DNA from: Bacillus_BU sp051233475
GTDB lineage: Bacteria; Bacillota; Bacilli; Bacillales; Cytobacillaceae
Direction of reading: 5' to 3'
NCBI RefSeq assembly: GCF_051233475.1
Contig: NZ_JBKFGH010000018.1
Span: 136,830 to 200,829, forward strand
Length of the DNA: 64,000 nt
The notes beneath the pieces were generated by a model. That model worked only from the letters and a program-made list of their open reading frames with translations, had not been told where the DNA came from and ran no database searches. Of this stretch, positions 35,506-45,040 are shown piece after piece. The stretch's first letter is position 1, and every line of letters begins with the position of its first letter. The position numbers were made by a program, and so were the translations under genes.

Positions 35506-36705
35506 CTAATTGGGGTTAGCAGGTTGTTCTGTTCCTTGGTTAACCTTTTCAGCCTGCCAGTAATGTTCACTTAATACATCTGCTAACGCTTCTGACGATC
35601 GATACAATTCTTCAAATGTATTGTCGACACCGCCGAACTCAATTAATAGGGCCTTTTCTGACAAATCCTGATTATACTTGCCATTCCCTTCTTTTTTCAC
35701 AAAAACACCGCGGCTTAATCCCGGATATTTATTTTCTAAAAGATCATGAAGCTCTTTCGCTAGTTTTGCATTTTTTTCATAATTGCTTTGATTTGCCCCA
35801 ATAATAAAAACTAGTTTCGCATAGGCTTGTCCATTGATGATCTTCGTCGTCCGATCCTTACGAAGACTATCGCGGTGGATATCGATGAAATATTCAAAAT
35901 CTTGATTGTTTGCCATTGCCGCTTGAACAACCGGCCTTGATTCTAGATACGACTGGTAGTAGCTTAAACCCTTTTTGTTTAAGTTTCCCTGGATATCTGT
36001 TTTTTCAATGCCTGTTCCAATCCCGCGACTTTCTAATTGTTCTTTTAACTTATCGCCTATTTTCATTACATTGATTTGGGAATGGTAGGCTTTATTAGGA
36101 TCGGTTACACCCTTTAAGTATGGAAGATAGGACTCCCGATTATGGGTAAAATAAACATAGACCACCTGGCGGCCGCCTGTGGTTAAAGGCGGTTGACCGC
36201 CTTCTTCATTCTTACTTCCTTCATCGATTTCCTCTGTATTCTGTAGCGAGGCCTCCTGCTCCGCTTTAAGCACCTCAAGCGGCGGTGCTGATTCTATTGG
36301 CATATTGGTGTAATTTGTCCCTTCGCCCGCAACGATAATTTGTCCATCAAATAATGAAAATCCCGGTAATTCTCGCCCTAACAAACTTCGAGGATCATCC
36401 AAATTAATATTGGTAGACATTTTAAAAACAATGTTAGTTAATTTGGGCGGCTTGCTTGTTTCAGGTAAAGATTCAAGAAAAAAATGATTTTCAGAACCCA
36501 TTAGGTGGTACAGCCATTCACCCGTCATATTCACTGCGACATTGTTGACGGATGTGGATGAAAGACGATATTCCGGTTTTAGCGAAGTCATCAGGCCGCT
36601 CAATGAAAAAACGAAAAATAAAAATAGAAAAAATCCAATAATGCCTTTTATAATACTGGACGCGTGAACAGCTACAATTAAACCTTGTCCCCTGTTATGT
36701 TTCAT
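35506..36705 (-). CDS. spoIIP: Stage II sporulation protein P (SpoIIP)
   Basis: A cell-wall hydrolase (amidase and endopeptidase) of the SpoIIDMP complex that thins septal peptidoglycan for engulfment. One membrane helix (about 18-40) is followed by a linker and the catalytic domain, which contains VYFTHNRESYLPY, the metal-binding FIDIHRDS and LLIEFGGVDN. Length is 399 residues. It starts at ATG 36705 after GAGAGGTGG. Gpr lies upstream, separated by a repeat element. Confidence 0.96.
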   Translation of the reverse strand: MKHNRGQGLIVAVHASSIIKGIIGFFLFLFFVFSLSGLMTSLKPEYRLSSTSVNNVAVNMTGEWLYHLMGSENHFFLESLPETSKPPKLTNIVFKMSTNINLDDPRSLLGRELPGFSLFDGQIIVAGEGTNYTNMPIESAPPLEVLKAEQEASLQNTEEIDEGSKNEEGGQPPLTTGGRQVVYVYFTHNRESYLPYLKGVTDPNKAYHSQINVMKIGDKLKEQLESRGIGTGIEKTDIQGNLNKKGLSYYQSYLESRPVVQAAMANNQDFEYFIDIHRDSLRKDRTTKIINGQAYAKLVFIIGANQSNYEKNAKLAKELHDLLENKYPGLSRGVFVKKEGNGKYNQDLSEKALLIEFGGVDNTFEELYRSSEALADVLSEHYWQAEKVNQGTEQPANPN

Positions 36706-36777
36706 GGTTCCACCTCTCTAATGCAATTCTAGTAAATACTATGAATTTGCTAGAGAAGATAGAACTGTTAAATTATT

Positions 36778-36908
36778 TGTGTTGATTTCCGCTCCAGGCG
36801 CTTCGCTTTCCGCGAGAGGTCCGGGAGCCTCCTCGCCGCTTCGCGCCTGCGGGGTCTCTCGTGTCCTCTTTTCCCGCAGGAGTCTCGCGCCTTCCGCTCC
36901 AATCAACA
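36778..36908. repeat. Dispersed GC-rich inverted-repeat element, copy B
   Basis: Core of the family also seen at 1375, 44830, 48444 and 63699, beginning TGTTGATT and ending AATCAACA. This copy differs in the central hairpins (CGCGAGAGGTCCGGGAG in place of CGCGGGGGAGTCCGCGAG). It lies between gpr and spoIIP and shows no sign of disrupting either gene. Confidence 0.9.
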
Positions 36909-36933
36909 AATTTAGCTTGCCAATTTAATATGT

Positions 36934-38058
36934 TTATCTTGTATAAAATCCGGTGTTGTCTTGATTAACGGTTTGATGTAGGGCAGCATTTAAACCGTTT
37001 GCCAATAAATTAGCCATGTCCTCGATAAAGACATCCACTTCCTTGGGTGTAACCATTAAATTGTGCCCAAGTGGGGATAGGACTTCATAGATTAATTTTC
37101 TTTTTTCCTCATCTGGTAAGACACCAATCATCCCGAGAAAGGTTTTACGATGCTGTTCCTCAGGTAAATCCTCATCTGTAAGCTTCTTTTTCTCACCAAA
37201 GCTCATCCCTGCTGGAGCAAGCGCCCTAGATGGACGGCCGCCTTCTCTCAGTTCACGACCAAAATGTTTTAAAATAAAATCAATCGTATCACTTGTGATC
37301 GAAACAGCATCCACCACCGTTGGCACACCAAGAGCAATGACAGGGATCCCAAGTGTCTCTTGGCTGATTTCCTTACGTTTATTGCCAACGCCTGAACCCG
37401 GGTGAATGCCTGTATCAGAAATTTGAATTGTCGCATTTACCCGTTCAATCGATCTCGAAGCTAATGCATCAATGGCAATGACAAAATCAGGCTTAGTCTT
37501 TTCGACGACACCAAAAATAATGTCACTCGTTTCAATTCCGGTTAATCCCATTACTCCAGGTGAAAGCGCACTAACTGGCCGAAATCCTTTTTCAACATTT
37601 TCAGGCTGCAATTGGAATAGATGGCGGGTAACGAGTAAATTCTCACATACAGACGGACCAAGCGCATCAGGGGTGACATTCCAATTTCCAAGACCTACTA
37701 CTAAACAGGATGCATCTTCCTTTATTCCCAGCATTTTTAAGAAATGAGAAAATTCGTGTGCAAACACCTTTTCCACTTTTTGTTGCAGTTCACTATCCTG
37801 CTGTCTAATTCCCGTTACTTCGATTGTTAAATAACGACCAGGCTTTTTCCCAATCGATTCTTCAGCTTGTTTTGTTATTTCAACTAAGGAAATTTTAATA
37901 TCATTTTCCTCTTTTTCCTTTATAATCACACCCTCAATTTCTGAGAGGTTTTCTGCATTTTGCACCGTTTTTGCTTTTTCCGCTAACGCCATCTCCCTTG
38001 CTTCTACGGCAAGGTCAGTCCGTACGGTATACTTGCTTAAATCCAATGTTTCACTCAT
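36934..38058 (-). CDS. gpr: Germination protease GPR
   Basis: An aspartic-type endopeptidase (family A25) that degrades small acid-soluble spore proteins at germination. It is made as a zymogen; the N-terminal LDLSKYTVRTDLAVEA region is the conserved propeptide and processing area. Other signatures are VVGLGNWNVTPDALGP and IHPGSGVGNKRKEIS. Length is 374 residues. It starts at ATG 38058 after GGAGGG. In B. subtilis it is a sigma-G gene; I could not assign the promoter by eye. Confidence 0.97.
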   Translation of the reverse strand: MSETLDLSKYTVRTDLAVEAREMALAEKAKTVQNAENLSEIEGVIIKEKEENDIKISLVEITKQAEESIGKKPGRYLTIEVTGIRQQDSELQQKVEKVFAHEFSHFLKMLGIKEDASCLVVGLGNWNVTPDALGPSVCENLLVTRHLFQLQPENVEKGFRPVSALSPGVMGLTGIETSDIIFGVVEKTKPDFVIAIDALASRSIERVNATIQISDTGIHPGSGVGNKRKEISQETLGIPVIALGVPTVVDAVSITSDTIDFILKHFGRELREGGRPSRALAPAGMSFGEKKKLTDEDLPEEQHRKTFLGMIGVLPDEEKRKLIYEVLSPLGHNLMVTPKEVDVFIEDMANLLANGLNAALHQTVNQDNTGFYTR

Positions 38059-38337
38059 TTGTTTCCCTCCATTTTCTTTTTGGAAGACTTCAACAACAAA
38101 ATGATCAATTTAATAATCCGTTTTTAATTTAGTGACTGTATTTTATGAGGTTTTTACTCAATTCCTATCTTTTCCTGTTTATCATAATTACATTCGTCTT
38201 TGACTTAAAATATCAGGAGAGTATTGCAATATGAGTGGGCGTTTGATAAAATATCACTTGTTCTTAAATATTTGTTATGAATGTGAATGTGTATGTCGAG
38301 TTCATATAATCTCGATGCTTTTTAGGAGGTGAACGGA
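38059..38337. other. Divergent intergenic region gpr/rpsT
   Basis: A 279-base AT-rich gap that must contain the gpr promoter (minus) and the rpsT promoter and leader (plus). A TTGACT at 38200-38205 may be a -35 element for rpsT, but the -10 partner is poor. No repeat is seen. Confidence 0.4.
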
Positions 38338-38601
38338 ATGCCAAATATTAAATCTGCGATCAAACGCGTAAAAACAAGCGAAACTGCTAATGCACAAAAC
38401 GTACAAGTTAAATCTGCGATGCGTACAGCTGTTAAGAAAACAGAAGCTGCTATTGCAAACAATGATACTGTTGTAGCACAAGCTTTTACTGAAGCTGCAA
38501 GCAAGCTTGACAAAGCTGCTGGAAAAGGCTTAATCCACAAAAACGCTGCTGCTAGAAAGAAATCACGTTTAGCGAAAAAGATCAATTCTTTAAACGCTTA
38601 A
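38338..38601 (+). CDS. rpsT: 30S ribosomal protein S20
   Basis: Small-subunit protein bS20, 87 residues, lysine- and alanine-rich, starting MPNIKSAIKRVKTSE and ending KNAAARKKSRLAKKINSL. The start ATG at 38338 follows AGGAGGTGAACGGA; the earlier in-frame ATG lies inside the ribosome binding region. It is transcribed alone, convergent with holA. Confidence 0.98.
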   Translation: MPNIKSAIKRVKTSETANAQNVQVKSAMRTAVKKTEAAIANNDTVVAQAFTEAASKLDKAAGKGLIHKNAAARKKSRLAKKINSLNA

Positions 38602-38606
38602 TGTTA

Positions 38607-38641
38607 TAAAAAAAACGACCCCGCAAAGGTCGTTTTTTTAT
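38607..38641. terminator. Bidirectional terminator between rpsT and holA
   Basis: ACGACC-CCGCAAA-GGTCGT with eight A on one side and seven T on the other, so it can terminate rpsT (+) and holA (-). Confidence 0.92.
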
Positions 38642-38647
38642 TTACAA

Positions 38648-39658
38648 TTACAAACGAAGTAAAAACATTTCGATTAGCATTTCTTTATTCATGCCACCCG
38701 TTTTCATTTTGTAGTCGGCATCGGCTAATAAATTGATTTTACTTGCTAATTCTTCATCAGAAAAATGTCGGGCCTGACCTGCAGCCAGCTTAACTCGATA
38801 TGGATGGATTTTTAGAAACCCTGCCATTTGCTGCTGACCATAACCTCTTCTCGAAAGCTCCTTAACTTGATAAATTAATCTAAATTGACCAGTAATAATC
38901 GCCAATATTTTTAATGGCTCTTCATTTTGCTTTAACAAGTCATAATAAATGCGAAGTGCTTCATCCGTCTTACGACCAACTATTTTATCGATTAAAGTAA
39001 AGATATTTTGCTCCAATGATTTGGAAACTAAATTTTCCACAACATTTTCATCAATTAATTTTGATTCATTGGCGTATAACGCCATTTTGTCCACTTCATT
39101 CGTCAACATAAATAAATTGGTGCCAACGAGCTCAATCATTCGTTCGGCCCCGATATCTGTTATTGAAACTTGATTTAATGAAGCACGCTCCTTCACCCAT
39201 TGCTTTAGTTCTTGAGGAGACAGCGGCTTTGATTCAAATGTCACAGCCTTAGACTTTAATTCCTTCGTTATTTTTTTCCGTTCATCAAGCTTTTCATATG
39301 GCGCAATAAAGACTAACACAGAAAACGGAACGGGCTCCTTAAGATAGGCATCAAGCCTTGATAGATTATGCTCCACTTTTTCCTTCGTTTTTTCTGCTGT
39401 TAGAAATACTGGGTTATGTAAAAGAATCAATCGTTTTTCACCGAGAAAAGGCAATGTTTCAGCATCCTCTAGCACCACTTCTATCGGTGTTTCTTCTAAA
39501 TCGTATGAAGAAAAATTAAAATCAGATTCGTCAGCATCGAGTACATGCTGAATTAAAAGTTGCTTTGTTTCATTAATGAAAAACGTTTCAGTTCCATATA
39601 ATAAATAAATAGGGGCTATTTGCTTTTTTTTAATTTGCTTCCAAATATCAAAAACCAA
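38648..39658 (-). CDS. holA: DNA polymerase III subunit delta
   Basis: A clamp-loader subunit that opens the beta clamp. The N-terminal domain carries IYLLYGTETFFINETKQLL and GEKRLILLHNP; the later region contains KSLEQNIFTLIDKIVGRK and the C-terminal collar. Length is 336 residues. The likely start is a TTG at 39658 with a nearby AAGGAA at short spacing, consistent with the family N-terminus MVFDIWK. It follows the com genes in the conserved order. Confidence 0.95.
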   Translation of the reverse strand: MVFDIWKQIKKKQIAPIYLLYGTETFFINETKQLLIQHVLDADESDFNFSSYDLEETPIEVVLEDAETLPFLGEKRLILLHNPVFLTAEKTKEKVEHNLSRLDAYLKEPVPFSVLVFIAPYEKLDERKKITKELKSKAVTFESKPLSPQELKQWVKERASLNQVSITDIGAERMIELVGTNLFMLTNEVDKMALYANESKLIDENVVENLVSKSLEQNIFTLIDKIVGRKTDEALRIYYDLLKQNEEPLKILAIITGQFRLIYQVKELSRRGYGQQQMAGFLKIHPYRVKLAAGQARHFSDEELASKINLLADADYKMKTGGMNKEMLIEMFLLRL

Positions 39659-39966
39659 GTTCCTTCGCTCCGATCACTTTGAAGAATTATGCTAATCTTA
39701 TCGTAATGAAGCAAAGAGGATTTGACAAGTGCTAAGGAGGGAATTAATGGTACCAGCCCATCAATTCCCTTTCTATTTAAACGTCGTGAACATAAGGCCT
39801 AGGAACTTACTTCACAACGGTATCACGTTTGTAAAGATAGTTTTAACAAAACGAATTCGAACTATTTGTGACAACTCTTGTCAATCAAGGAAGAGGAAAG
39901 ACATATCTAGATTTTTTCAAAAGTTTAGATTATACTAAAAAATGAAATAGGGGAGGGGAATAGACT
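39659..39966. other. Intergenic region holA/yqzM
   Basis: A 308-base gap between divergent genes. A hairpin at 39739-39769 pairs GGGAATT with AATTCCC and, inside it, ATGG with CCAT. A perfect -35 TTGACA stands at 39722-39727, but its -10 is weak. TATACT near 39932 is a likelier -10 for yqzM. An open frame across the hairpin has no recognisable family. Confidence 0.4.
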
Positions 39967-40098
39967 GTGAACGAATTTGTAAATCGCGTCGAAAAACGTA
40001 ATGATGCAATAGACTCTGGTATGGGATTCTTTGTTTCATTTGGATTTTTCGCTACATTGTTTATTATTGCAACAGTCATAAAAGTTGTCGGATCTTAA
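39967..40098 (+). CDS. yqzM: YqzM family small membrane protein
   Basis: A 43-residue protein with one membrane helix (about 19-40), beginning (M)NEFVNRVEKRNDAIDSG. It starts with GTG after GGGGAGGGG. It is conserved next to comEC/holA in Bacillus; its function is unknown. It runs opposite to comEC and ends at a strong terminator. Confidence 0.85.
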   Translation: MNEFVNRVEKRNDAIDSGMGFFVSFGFFATLFIIATVIKVVGS

Positions 40099-40123
40099 TT
40101 ACCGATACATAGCTTCATTTTTT

Positions 40124-40154
40124 AGACTGCATTAAAAATGCAGTCTTTTTTTTT
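40124..40154 (+). terminator. Intrinsic terminator after yqzM
   Basis: AGACTGCAT-TAAAA-ATGCAGTCT followed by a long T-run on the plus strand. Confidence 0.92.
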
Positions 40155-40229
40155 GCGAAGTTAAGTTATCATGCACAAGCACTAGTTATTGTGAATAGAA
40201 CATCGAGGGAAGTTGTGGTTTACAATATA

Positions 40230-42542
40230 CTATGGAACTGCCATAGAAAAAGTTCCTCTCCCATCTTTAAAAAAATAAGAAATAGCGCCCTGTTCATCGG
40301 TCCTAAAAATGCGAATCCTGTGATGTTCTAACCTGGAAATTACCCCTTGATGCGGATGCCCATAGCGATTATTTTCCCCAACAGAAATAATCGCTATTTC
40401 CGGTTTAAACTGAGAGAGTAACTCCTCGGAGGTGGAAGAATGACTGCCATGATGAGCCAACTTTAATACGTCAATATCCAAAAAGGGGTATTTTTTGACA
40501 AGGTTCATTTCTTTATTCTTTTCGATATCACCGGTAAAAAGCCAAGTGAGACCTCCCATTTCCGACTGAATAACGATTGAACCATCATTTCCGCCATTTT
40601 CCTGGCCATTAACACGTGGCGATAACACTTCAAATACTGCTCCCCCTGCTTCCCAGCCATCTCCTTCTGAAATAAACGTAATCGGGATTTCCTTTTGTTT
40701 AGCGATTGCCACTACCTTACCTTCCAATTCAGATTGCTCCTTTACCATCGGCAGAATAATTTCGTCAACCTTGAATTCTTCAATAATGGCCTTCGAACCG
40801 CCCACATGATCAAAATCTCCATGGGTAAGAATCAGCTTGTTAAGCCTGTTTATTCCTTTACCTTTTAGGAATGGGACAACAATGTCCGCACCAACCTCAA
40901 AATTGGAATTTCTCTGTTGCCATTTTTCCTTTGTATAGGGAATCGTGCCTCCACTATCAATTAAATAATTTCCCTGATGAAATGGTAATTTAATGAAGAT
41001 CGCATCACCTTGTCCGACATCAATAAACGTTATTTCTCCGAATGGGGAAAATATATTGCTTCCTAGTTGTAAGGACAATGGTAAAAAAACAAACAGACAA
41101 TGCTTAATCATTTTTTTCGGTTCAGTTTGCATTTTATAAAAAGTGAACACGACCACCAGCAGATAAATTAGGAGCAGAACTAATCCAGGCCGTCCAAGAG
41201 TAAGCGTTTGAAACGGAACGTTCGACAGCCGCTCAATAATCGAATTAACAAGGATGATTGTCTGATTAGTTAATGCAAGAAGTGGAGTAAATAAAACACC
41301 TATAAGCGGATGAAGGATAAATATAAAAAAGATATACGGGGTTAAGAAAACAGAAAAAAACGGAACAAATAGAAAATTAGCAAGGAGTGAGAGAAATGAA
41401 AACTCATAGAAGTGATATAAGATAATCGGAAGTGTTGCCAGCTGAGCGATAAAGGATGTTAACAATAATTGAATATGATTCGAGTTATCTTTTACTATTG
41501 GCACAGATAAAAGCAAAGCAGCACTAGCGGTAAAAGAAAGCTGAAAGCCAACATCAAAGATTTGTAACGGCGCTGCCAGCAAAAGCAATAATAATGTTCC
41601 TGATAAAGCATCCAATGGCAGAATTCGATTGTTACCAAATCGCAAACTAACCAGAATGATTAGCATCATCGTAACGGCTCGAACTACCGAGGGCGTTGCA
41701 CCAGTCAATAACGCATATAACGGCAAAAAAACAAGCAGGATCGTGACCATTCTTTCCCTCACGACACCGATTCGAATCCCACAAAAGAAAATAACTCCGG
41801 TTAAAAAACTGACCTGTAAACCGGAAATGGCCAATAAATGGATGATGCCAAGCTTTTGATAAGAAGACATCAAATCCTCTTCTATTAAAGCCTGTTCTCC
41901 AAAAAGTAGAGCAATTGAAAGCGATGCAAGCGGTTCTGGGAAATGGGTTGCTACATAATGAATTCCCTCTGAGCGGATATTTTGGATTTTATTATGAAAA
42001 GAAGGTTGAAAAGAAGAACAGGATTGAAGTGGAAATTGTTCGGGAGTTAAGATCCAATGGATTTTTTTCGAGGCTAAATATTTTTTGAAGTTGAAGGTAT
42101 TTGGGTTTCTTGCAGAAGATGGGGATTCCAATTTGCCAGAAAGATTACATTTTAGTCCCGCCTTCATTTCTTTTTCGAGTAGGACCTTTTCTTGTAACGA
42201 TTTAAATCGGTATTGGATCAAAAGCTTCTCTTTCGTTTTTACATCCTTTCCTTCAATTTGTAATCGGTCTCCGTCCATTTTCCATTGCTGAAGTAAAACA
42301 GTGAAATCCTCCTCCGTATCCGAGATTTGTGACTGGTTGCTTAAATTTACGTTGTTGCCTATCATACTATATAGAAAAAAGGTGAACAGTAGGAACAGAA
42401 ATTGGCTCTTTGAGAATGATTTCTGAGAATAAAGAAAAACAGCGTAAATTAAAAAAACAATCATAAATGAAGTAAAATCGAGCAGCGCACAACATACGCC
42501 AAGCAGTCCGCTAACTGCTACAAATATGCCCTTCCCTTTCAT
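40230..42542 (-). CDS. comEC: DNA internalization channel protein ComEC/Rec2
   Basis: The membrane channel that takes single-stranded DNA into competent cells. Of 770 residues, the N-terminal part has membrane helices and an OB-like loop, the ComEC/Rec2 competence domain follows (LLAISGLQVSFLTGV), and the C-terminal third is a metallo-beta-lactamase-like domain (about 510-765) with FIDVGQGDAIF, LTHGDFDHVGG and LAHHGSHSSTSE. It starts at ATG 42542 after GGAGTAGAG. It is last in comEA-comEB-comEC, although a hairpin terminator separates it from comEB. Confidence 0.97.
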   Translation of the reverse strand: MKGKGIFVAVSGLLGVCCALLDFTSFMIVFLIYAVFLYSQKSFSKSQFLFLLFTFFLYSMIGNNVNLSNQSQISDTEEDFTVLLQQWKMDGDRLQIEGKDVKTKEKLLIQYRFKSLQEKVLLEKEMKAGLKCNLSGKLESPSSARNPNTFNFKKYLASKKIHWILTPEQFPLQSCSSFQPSFHNKIQNIRSEGIHYVATHFPEPLASLSIALLFGEQALIEEDLMSSYQKLGIIHLLAISGLQVSFLTGVIFFCGIRIGVVRERMVTILLVFLPLYALLTGATPSVVRAVTMMLIILVSLRFGNNRILPLDALSGTLLLLLLAAPLQIFDVGFQLSFTASAALLLSVPIVKDNSNHIQLLLTSFIAQLATLPIILYHFYEFSFLSLLANFLFVPFFSVFLTPYIFFIFILHPLIGVLFTPLLALTNQTIILVNSIIERLSNVPFQTLTLGRPGLVLLLIYLLVVVFTFYKMQTEPKKMIKHCLFVFLPLSLQLGSNIFSPFGEITFIDVGQGDAIFIKLPFHQGNYLIDSGGTIPYTKEKWQQRNSNFEVGADIVVPFLKGKGINRLNKLILTHGDFDHVGGSKAIIEEFKVDEIILPMVKEQSELEGKVVAIAKQKEIPITFISEGDGWEAGGAVFEVLSPRVNGQENGGNDGSIVIQSEMGGLTWLFTGDIEKNKEMNLVKKYPFLDIDVLKLAHHGSHSSTSEELLSQFKPEIAIISVGENNRYGHPHQGVISRLEHHRIRIFRTDEQGAISYFFKDGRGTFSMAVP

Positions 42543-42575
42543 TTTCTCTACTCCTTTTTACGTTTTCAAAAAAAT

Positions 42576-42599
42576 AGCCGGTTAAAAAACCGGCTTTTT
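42576..42599 (-). terminator. Intrinsic terminator between comEB and comEC
   Basis: A perfect 8-base stem AGCCGGTT/AACCGGCT with a 4-base loop, followed by ATTTTTTT on the minus strand. Unless partially read through, comEC needs a separate signal. Confidence 0.8.
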
Positions 42600-42600
42600 G

Positions 42601-43161
42601 TTAAACAGAAAAAAGTTTTTTTGCTTCTGACGTTAGCTTCGCTAGTGATTCCTCACTTGCCCCGTTTTTTTCAAGCTCTGATAACAGGTTTGTAATAAAC
42701 TCTGATTTCTCTTGTCTATTCCAATCAAAAGAAGGTTTACAATCGACTTTTTCAACATGAACATTTGCAGCTGAAAATAATTCCATAGCATAAGGATGGT
42801 TTTTATAATCCTCCGCATAATATACTGTTTTAATCCCTGCTTGAATAATCGCTTTGCAGCATTGCAGACATGGAAAATGTGTTACATAAATATCTGATTC
42901 AGCAGTAGGGACTCCAAACTTTGCACATTGTAAAATGGCATTCATTTCTGCGTGAATCGTTCTTACACAGTGATTATCAATGACGTAACAGCCTTTGTCG
43001 ATACAATGGTCGCCGCCCGCAATCGATCCATTATAGCCCCCTGCGATAATTCGTTTATCTCTCACAATCGTAGCACCTACGGTTAATCGGGTACATGTAC
43101 TTCTTAATGATAGTAGGTGACTTTGTGCCATAAAATATTCATTCCAAGAGATCCGTTCCAA
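42601..43161 (-). CDS. comEB: ComE operon protein 2, dCMP deaminase-like
   Basis: A zinc-dependent deoxycytidylate deaminase family protein encoded in the comE operon; it is not needed for DNA uptake in B. subtilis. The catalytic site is HAEMNAIL with a PCLQCCKAI cysteine pair; GGYNGSIAGGDHC is also family-typical. Length is 186 residues with an extra C-terminal tail. The start is a TTG at 43161, eight bases after GGAGG. Confidence 0.95.
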   Translation of the reverse strand: MERISWNEYFMAQSHLLSLRSTCTRLTVGATIVRDKRIIAGGYNGSIAGGDHCIDKGCYVIDNHCVRTIHAEMNAILQCAKFGVPTAESDIYVTHFPCLQCCKAIIQAGIKTVYYAEDYKNHPYAMELFSAANVHVEKVDCKPSFDWNRQEKSEFITNLLSELEKNGASEESLAKLTSEAKKLFSV

Positions 43162-43238
43162 TCATATTTCCTCCCTCAACATGCAGATGCCTCCCTTTAA
43201 GTGTAATGCCCAAGCCTAAGAGCGTCAATTTGATATAT

Positions 43239-43850
43239 TTATTGAATCGTGATTTTATCCTTTAATTTTTCGAATGTTTTTTGTCCAATCCCACTAATTG
43301 ATTGGATATCCTCAATCGATTTAAACGGCCCATTCTTCTCTCGGTATTCGATAATCGCAGCAGATTTTGACGGACCGATTCCAGGTAATGTTTCAAGTTC
43401 ACTCGCTTCGGCCGTATTAATATTTACTTTATCACTAGCTGAATTTCCATCCGCCATGATCGCCATTCCTTGAGTTACTTCACCCATCTGCGGGATATAA
43501 ATGACCATTTCATCTTTAACATACATGGCTAAATTAATCTTTGATTCATCTGCTGTTTCTAATAATCCTCCGGACCTCTCAAGCACATCGATCACTCGCT
43601 CTCCTTCGTGCGCTTCATAAACACCTGGTGCTTTAACAGCCCCTTTCAAATCAATCATGATTTTTGTAGGACTCGGGGTATCAGTGGTTTCCTGCTCATT
43701 CAATTTTATTTGGGACTCTTCAGTTGAGGGGTGTTCATTAACAGGAAGTAAGTTTGGAGTAATTGGGGCAAAAAAATAATACACAAGCAAACATAGGAAA
43801 AGAAATAATCCGAAAACATAGCCCTTGTACTCTTTAATCCATTCTTTCAA
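43239..43850 (-). CDS. comEA: Competence protein ComEA, DNA receptor
   Basis: A membrane-anchored receptor for double-stranded DNA. One membrane helix (about 9-28), a flexible linker, a SLBB-type domain (about 64-120, VDLKGAVKAPGVYEAHEGER), and a C-terminal helix-hairpin-helix pair (about 140-200) with INTAEASELETLPGIGPSKS. Length is 203 residues. The start is a TTG at 43850. It is the first gene of the comE operon and divergent from comER. Confidence 0.96.
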   Translation of the reverse strand: MKEWIKEYKGYVFGLFLFLCLLVYYFFAPITPNLLPVNEHPSTEESQIKLNEQETTDTPSPTKIMIDLKGAVKAPGVYEAHEGERVIDVLERSGGLLETADESKINLAMYVKDEMVIYIPQMGEVTQGMAIMADGNSASDKVNINTAEASELETLPGIGPSKSAAIIEYREKNGPFKSIEDIQSISGIGQKTFEKLKDKITIQ

Positions 43851-43937
43851 TTTGTACCATTCCTTTCATTAGTTATATTCTTACCTTTATTTACATATGG
43901 TTATATGAGAAACCTGCTCACGAAGGAGGATAGAAAG

Positions 43938-44759
43938 ATGAAAACTGGAGTTATAGGGATAGGAAATATGGGGAGGATTTTAACTGAAGCATTACTTGAA
44001 GAGAAGGCAATATCCCCCTCTTCCTTAACAATTATGAATAGAACAAAGAAAAAAGCTCTTGAGCTTAAAAATATATATTCCGATATTTCCGTTGTTGACA
44101 CGGCAAAGGATTTATCGATATGCTCAGATTTAATTTTCTTATGCTTAAAGCCTCTCGATATTTATTGGGTAATTCAAGAAATCTCCCCACATTTAACAAA
44201 AGATAAATGCATAGTATCGATTACAAGTCCGATTAGTGTAAACCAGTTGGAATCAATTGTTCCTTGTTCAGTTGTAAGAGCCATTCCGAGTATTACCAAT
44301 CGAGCAAAAGCAGGCGTCTCATTGTTAACATTTGGATCTAATTGTTCAGTGAAATGGAAAACAACGATGGAACGTTTATTTCGTAAAATTTCTGTTCCGA
44401 TTGAAATTGAGGATAATGTAACAAGAGTAGCGTCCGATATTGTAAGCTGTGGACCTGCATTCTTTAGTTATTTGACGCAGCGGTTTATCTTAGCAGCAGT
44501 AAGAAAAACAGATATTGACCAAGAAACAGCGGTAACCTTAGCCAGTGAAATGTTAATTGGACTTGGGGAACTATTAAAAAAAGGACATTTTACCTTACCT
44601 ACTCTACAAGAAAAAGTGTGTGTAAAAGGTGGGATTACCGGAGAAGGTATAAAAGTATTAGAAGAAGAGTTAGGCGATGTGTTTGAGCATGTCTTTGCTG
44701 CAACCCATCTTAAGTTTAAGGAAGAAGTTCAGAAGATTAGTAAACAATACCCTATATAA
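43938..44759 (+). CDS. comER: ComER, pyrroline-5-carboxylate reductase-like protein
   Basis: A Rossmann-fold protein of the ProC family encoded opposite comEA. The NAD(P)-binding motif GIGNMGRIL is near residue 6, and CGPAFFSYLTQRFILAA and GGITGEGIKVLEEEL match the C-terminal dimerisation domain. Length is 273 residues from the ATG at 43938 (AAGGAGG). It is not required for competence, and in some Bacillus it affects sporulation and biofilm entry; catalytic activity is not shown by the sequence alone. Confidence 0.92.
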   Translation: MKTGVIGIGNMGRILTEALLEEKAISPSSLTIMNRTKKKALELKNIYSDISVVDTAKDLSICSDLIFLCLKPLDIYWVIQEISPHLTKDKCIVSITSPISVNQLESIVPCSVVRAIPSITNRAKAGVSLLTFGSNCSVKWKTTMERLFRKISVPIEIEDNVTRVASDIVSCGPAFFSYLTQRFILAAVRKTDIDQETAVTLASEMLIGLGELLKKGHFTLPTLQEKVCVKGGITGEGIKVLEEELGDVFEHVFAATHLKFKEEVQKISKQYPI

Positions 44760-44811
44760 TTTCTTGATGTACCTTTAATATTCCTGCGATGTTTTATAAT
44801 TTTTTTTATAA

Positions 44812-44998
44812 GGCTGTGTTAAATTTGGCTGTTGATTTCCGCTCCAGGTGCTCCCTTTCCGCGGGGGAGTCCGCGAGCCTCCTCGGCGCGATAGCGCCTG
44901 TGGGGTCTCCCGTGACACCTTCTCCCGCAGGAGTCTGGCACCTTCCGCTCCAATCAACAGAATGCTCAAAATCAATATTATTCTTTAAAAAAGGCTGA
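44812..44998. repeat. Dispersed GC-rich inverted-repeat element, copy C
   Basis: Core 44830-44959. This copy shows the longer outer ends best: the left begins GGCTGTGTTAAA and the right flank has TTCTTTAAAAAAGGCTG. It is nearly identical in the centre to copy A. It lies between the converging 3' ends of comER and yqeM and partly overlaps the yqeM terminator. Confidence 0.9.
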
Positions 44999-45033
44999 CT
45001 CAAGTTTAGGGGGATTCCCTGTTGAGTCAGCCT
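44986..45033 (-). terminator. Intrinsic terminator after yqeM
   Basis: GGCTGACTCAA pairs with TTGAGTCAGCC, with a smaller inner AGGGA/TCCCCCT pairing, and six T follow on the minus strand. Confidence 0.85.
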
Positions 45034-45040
45034 GTTTATG

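Noticed and set aside
36706..36933. Possible T-box or riboswitch between gpr and spoIIP because of its strong GC-rich stems
   Set aside because: The sequence is a copy of the dispersed repeat family, lacks the T-box GGGTGGNACCGCG motif, and occurs at unrelated sites.
39729..39938. A 69-residue plus-strand frame between holA and yqzM
   Set aside because: An AGGAGGG lies at its start, but the frame has no recognisable family, crosses a hairpin, and has an unusual composition. Not strong enough to call.
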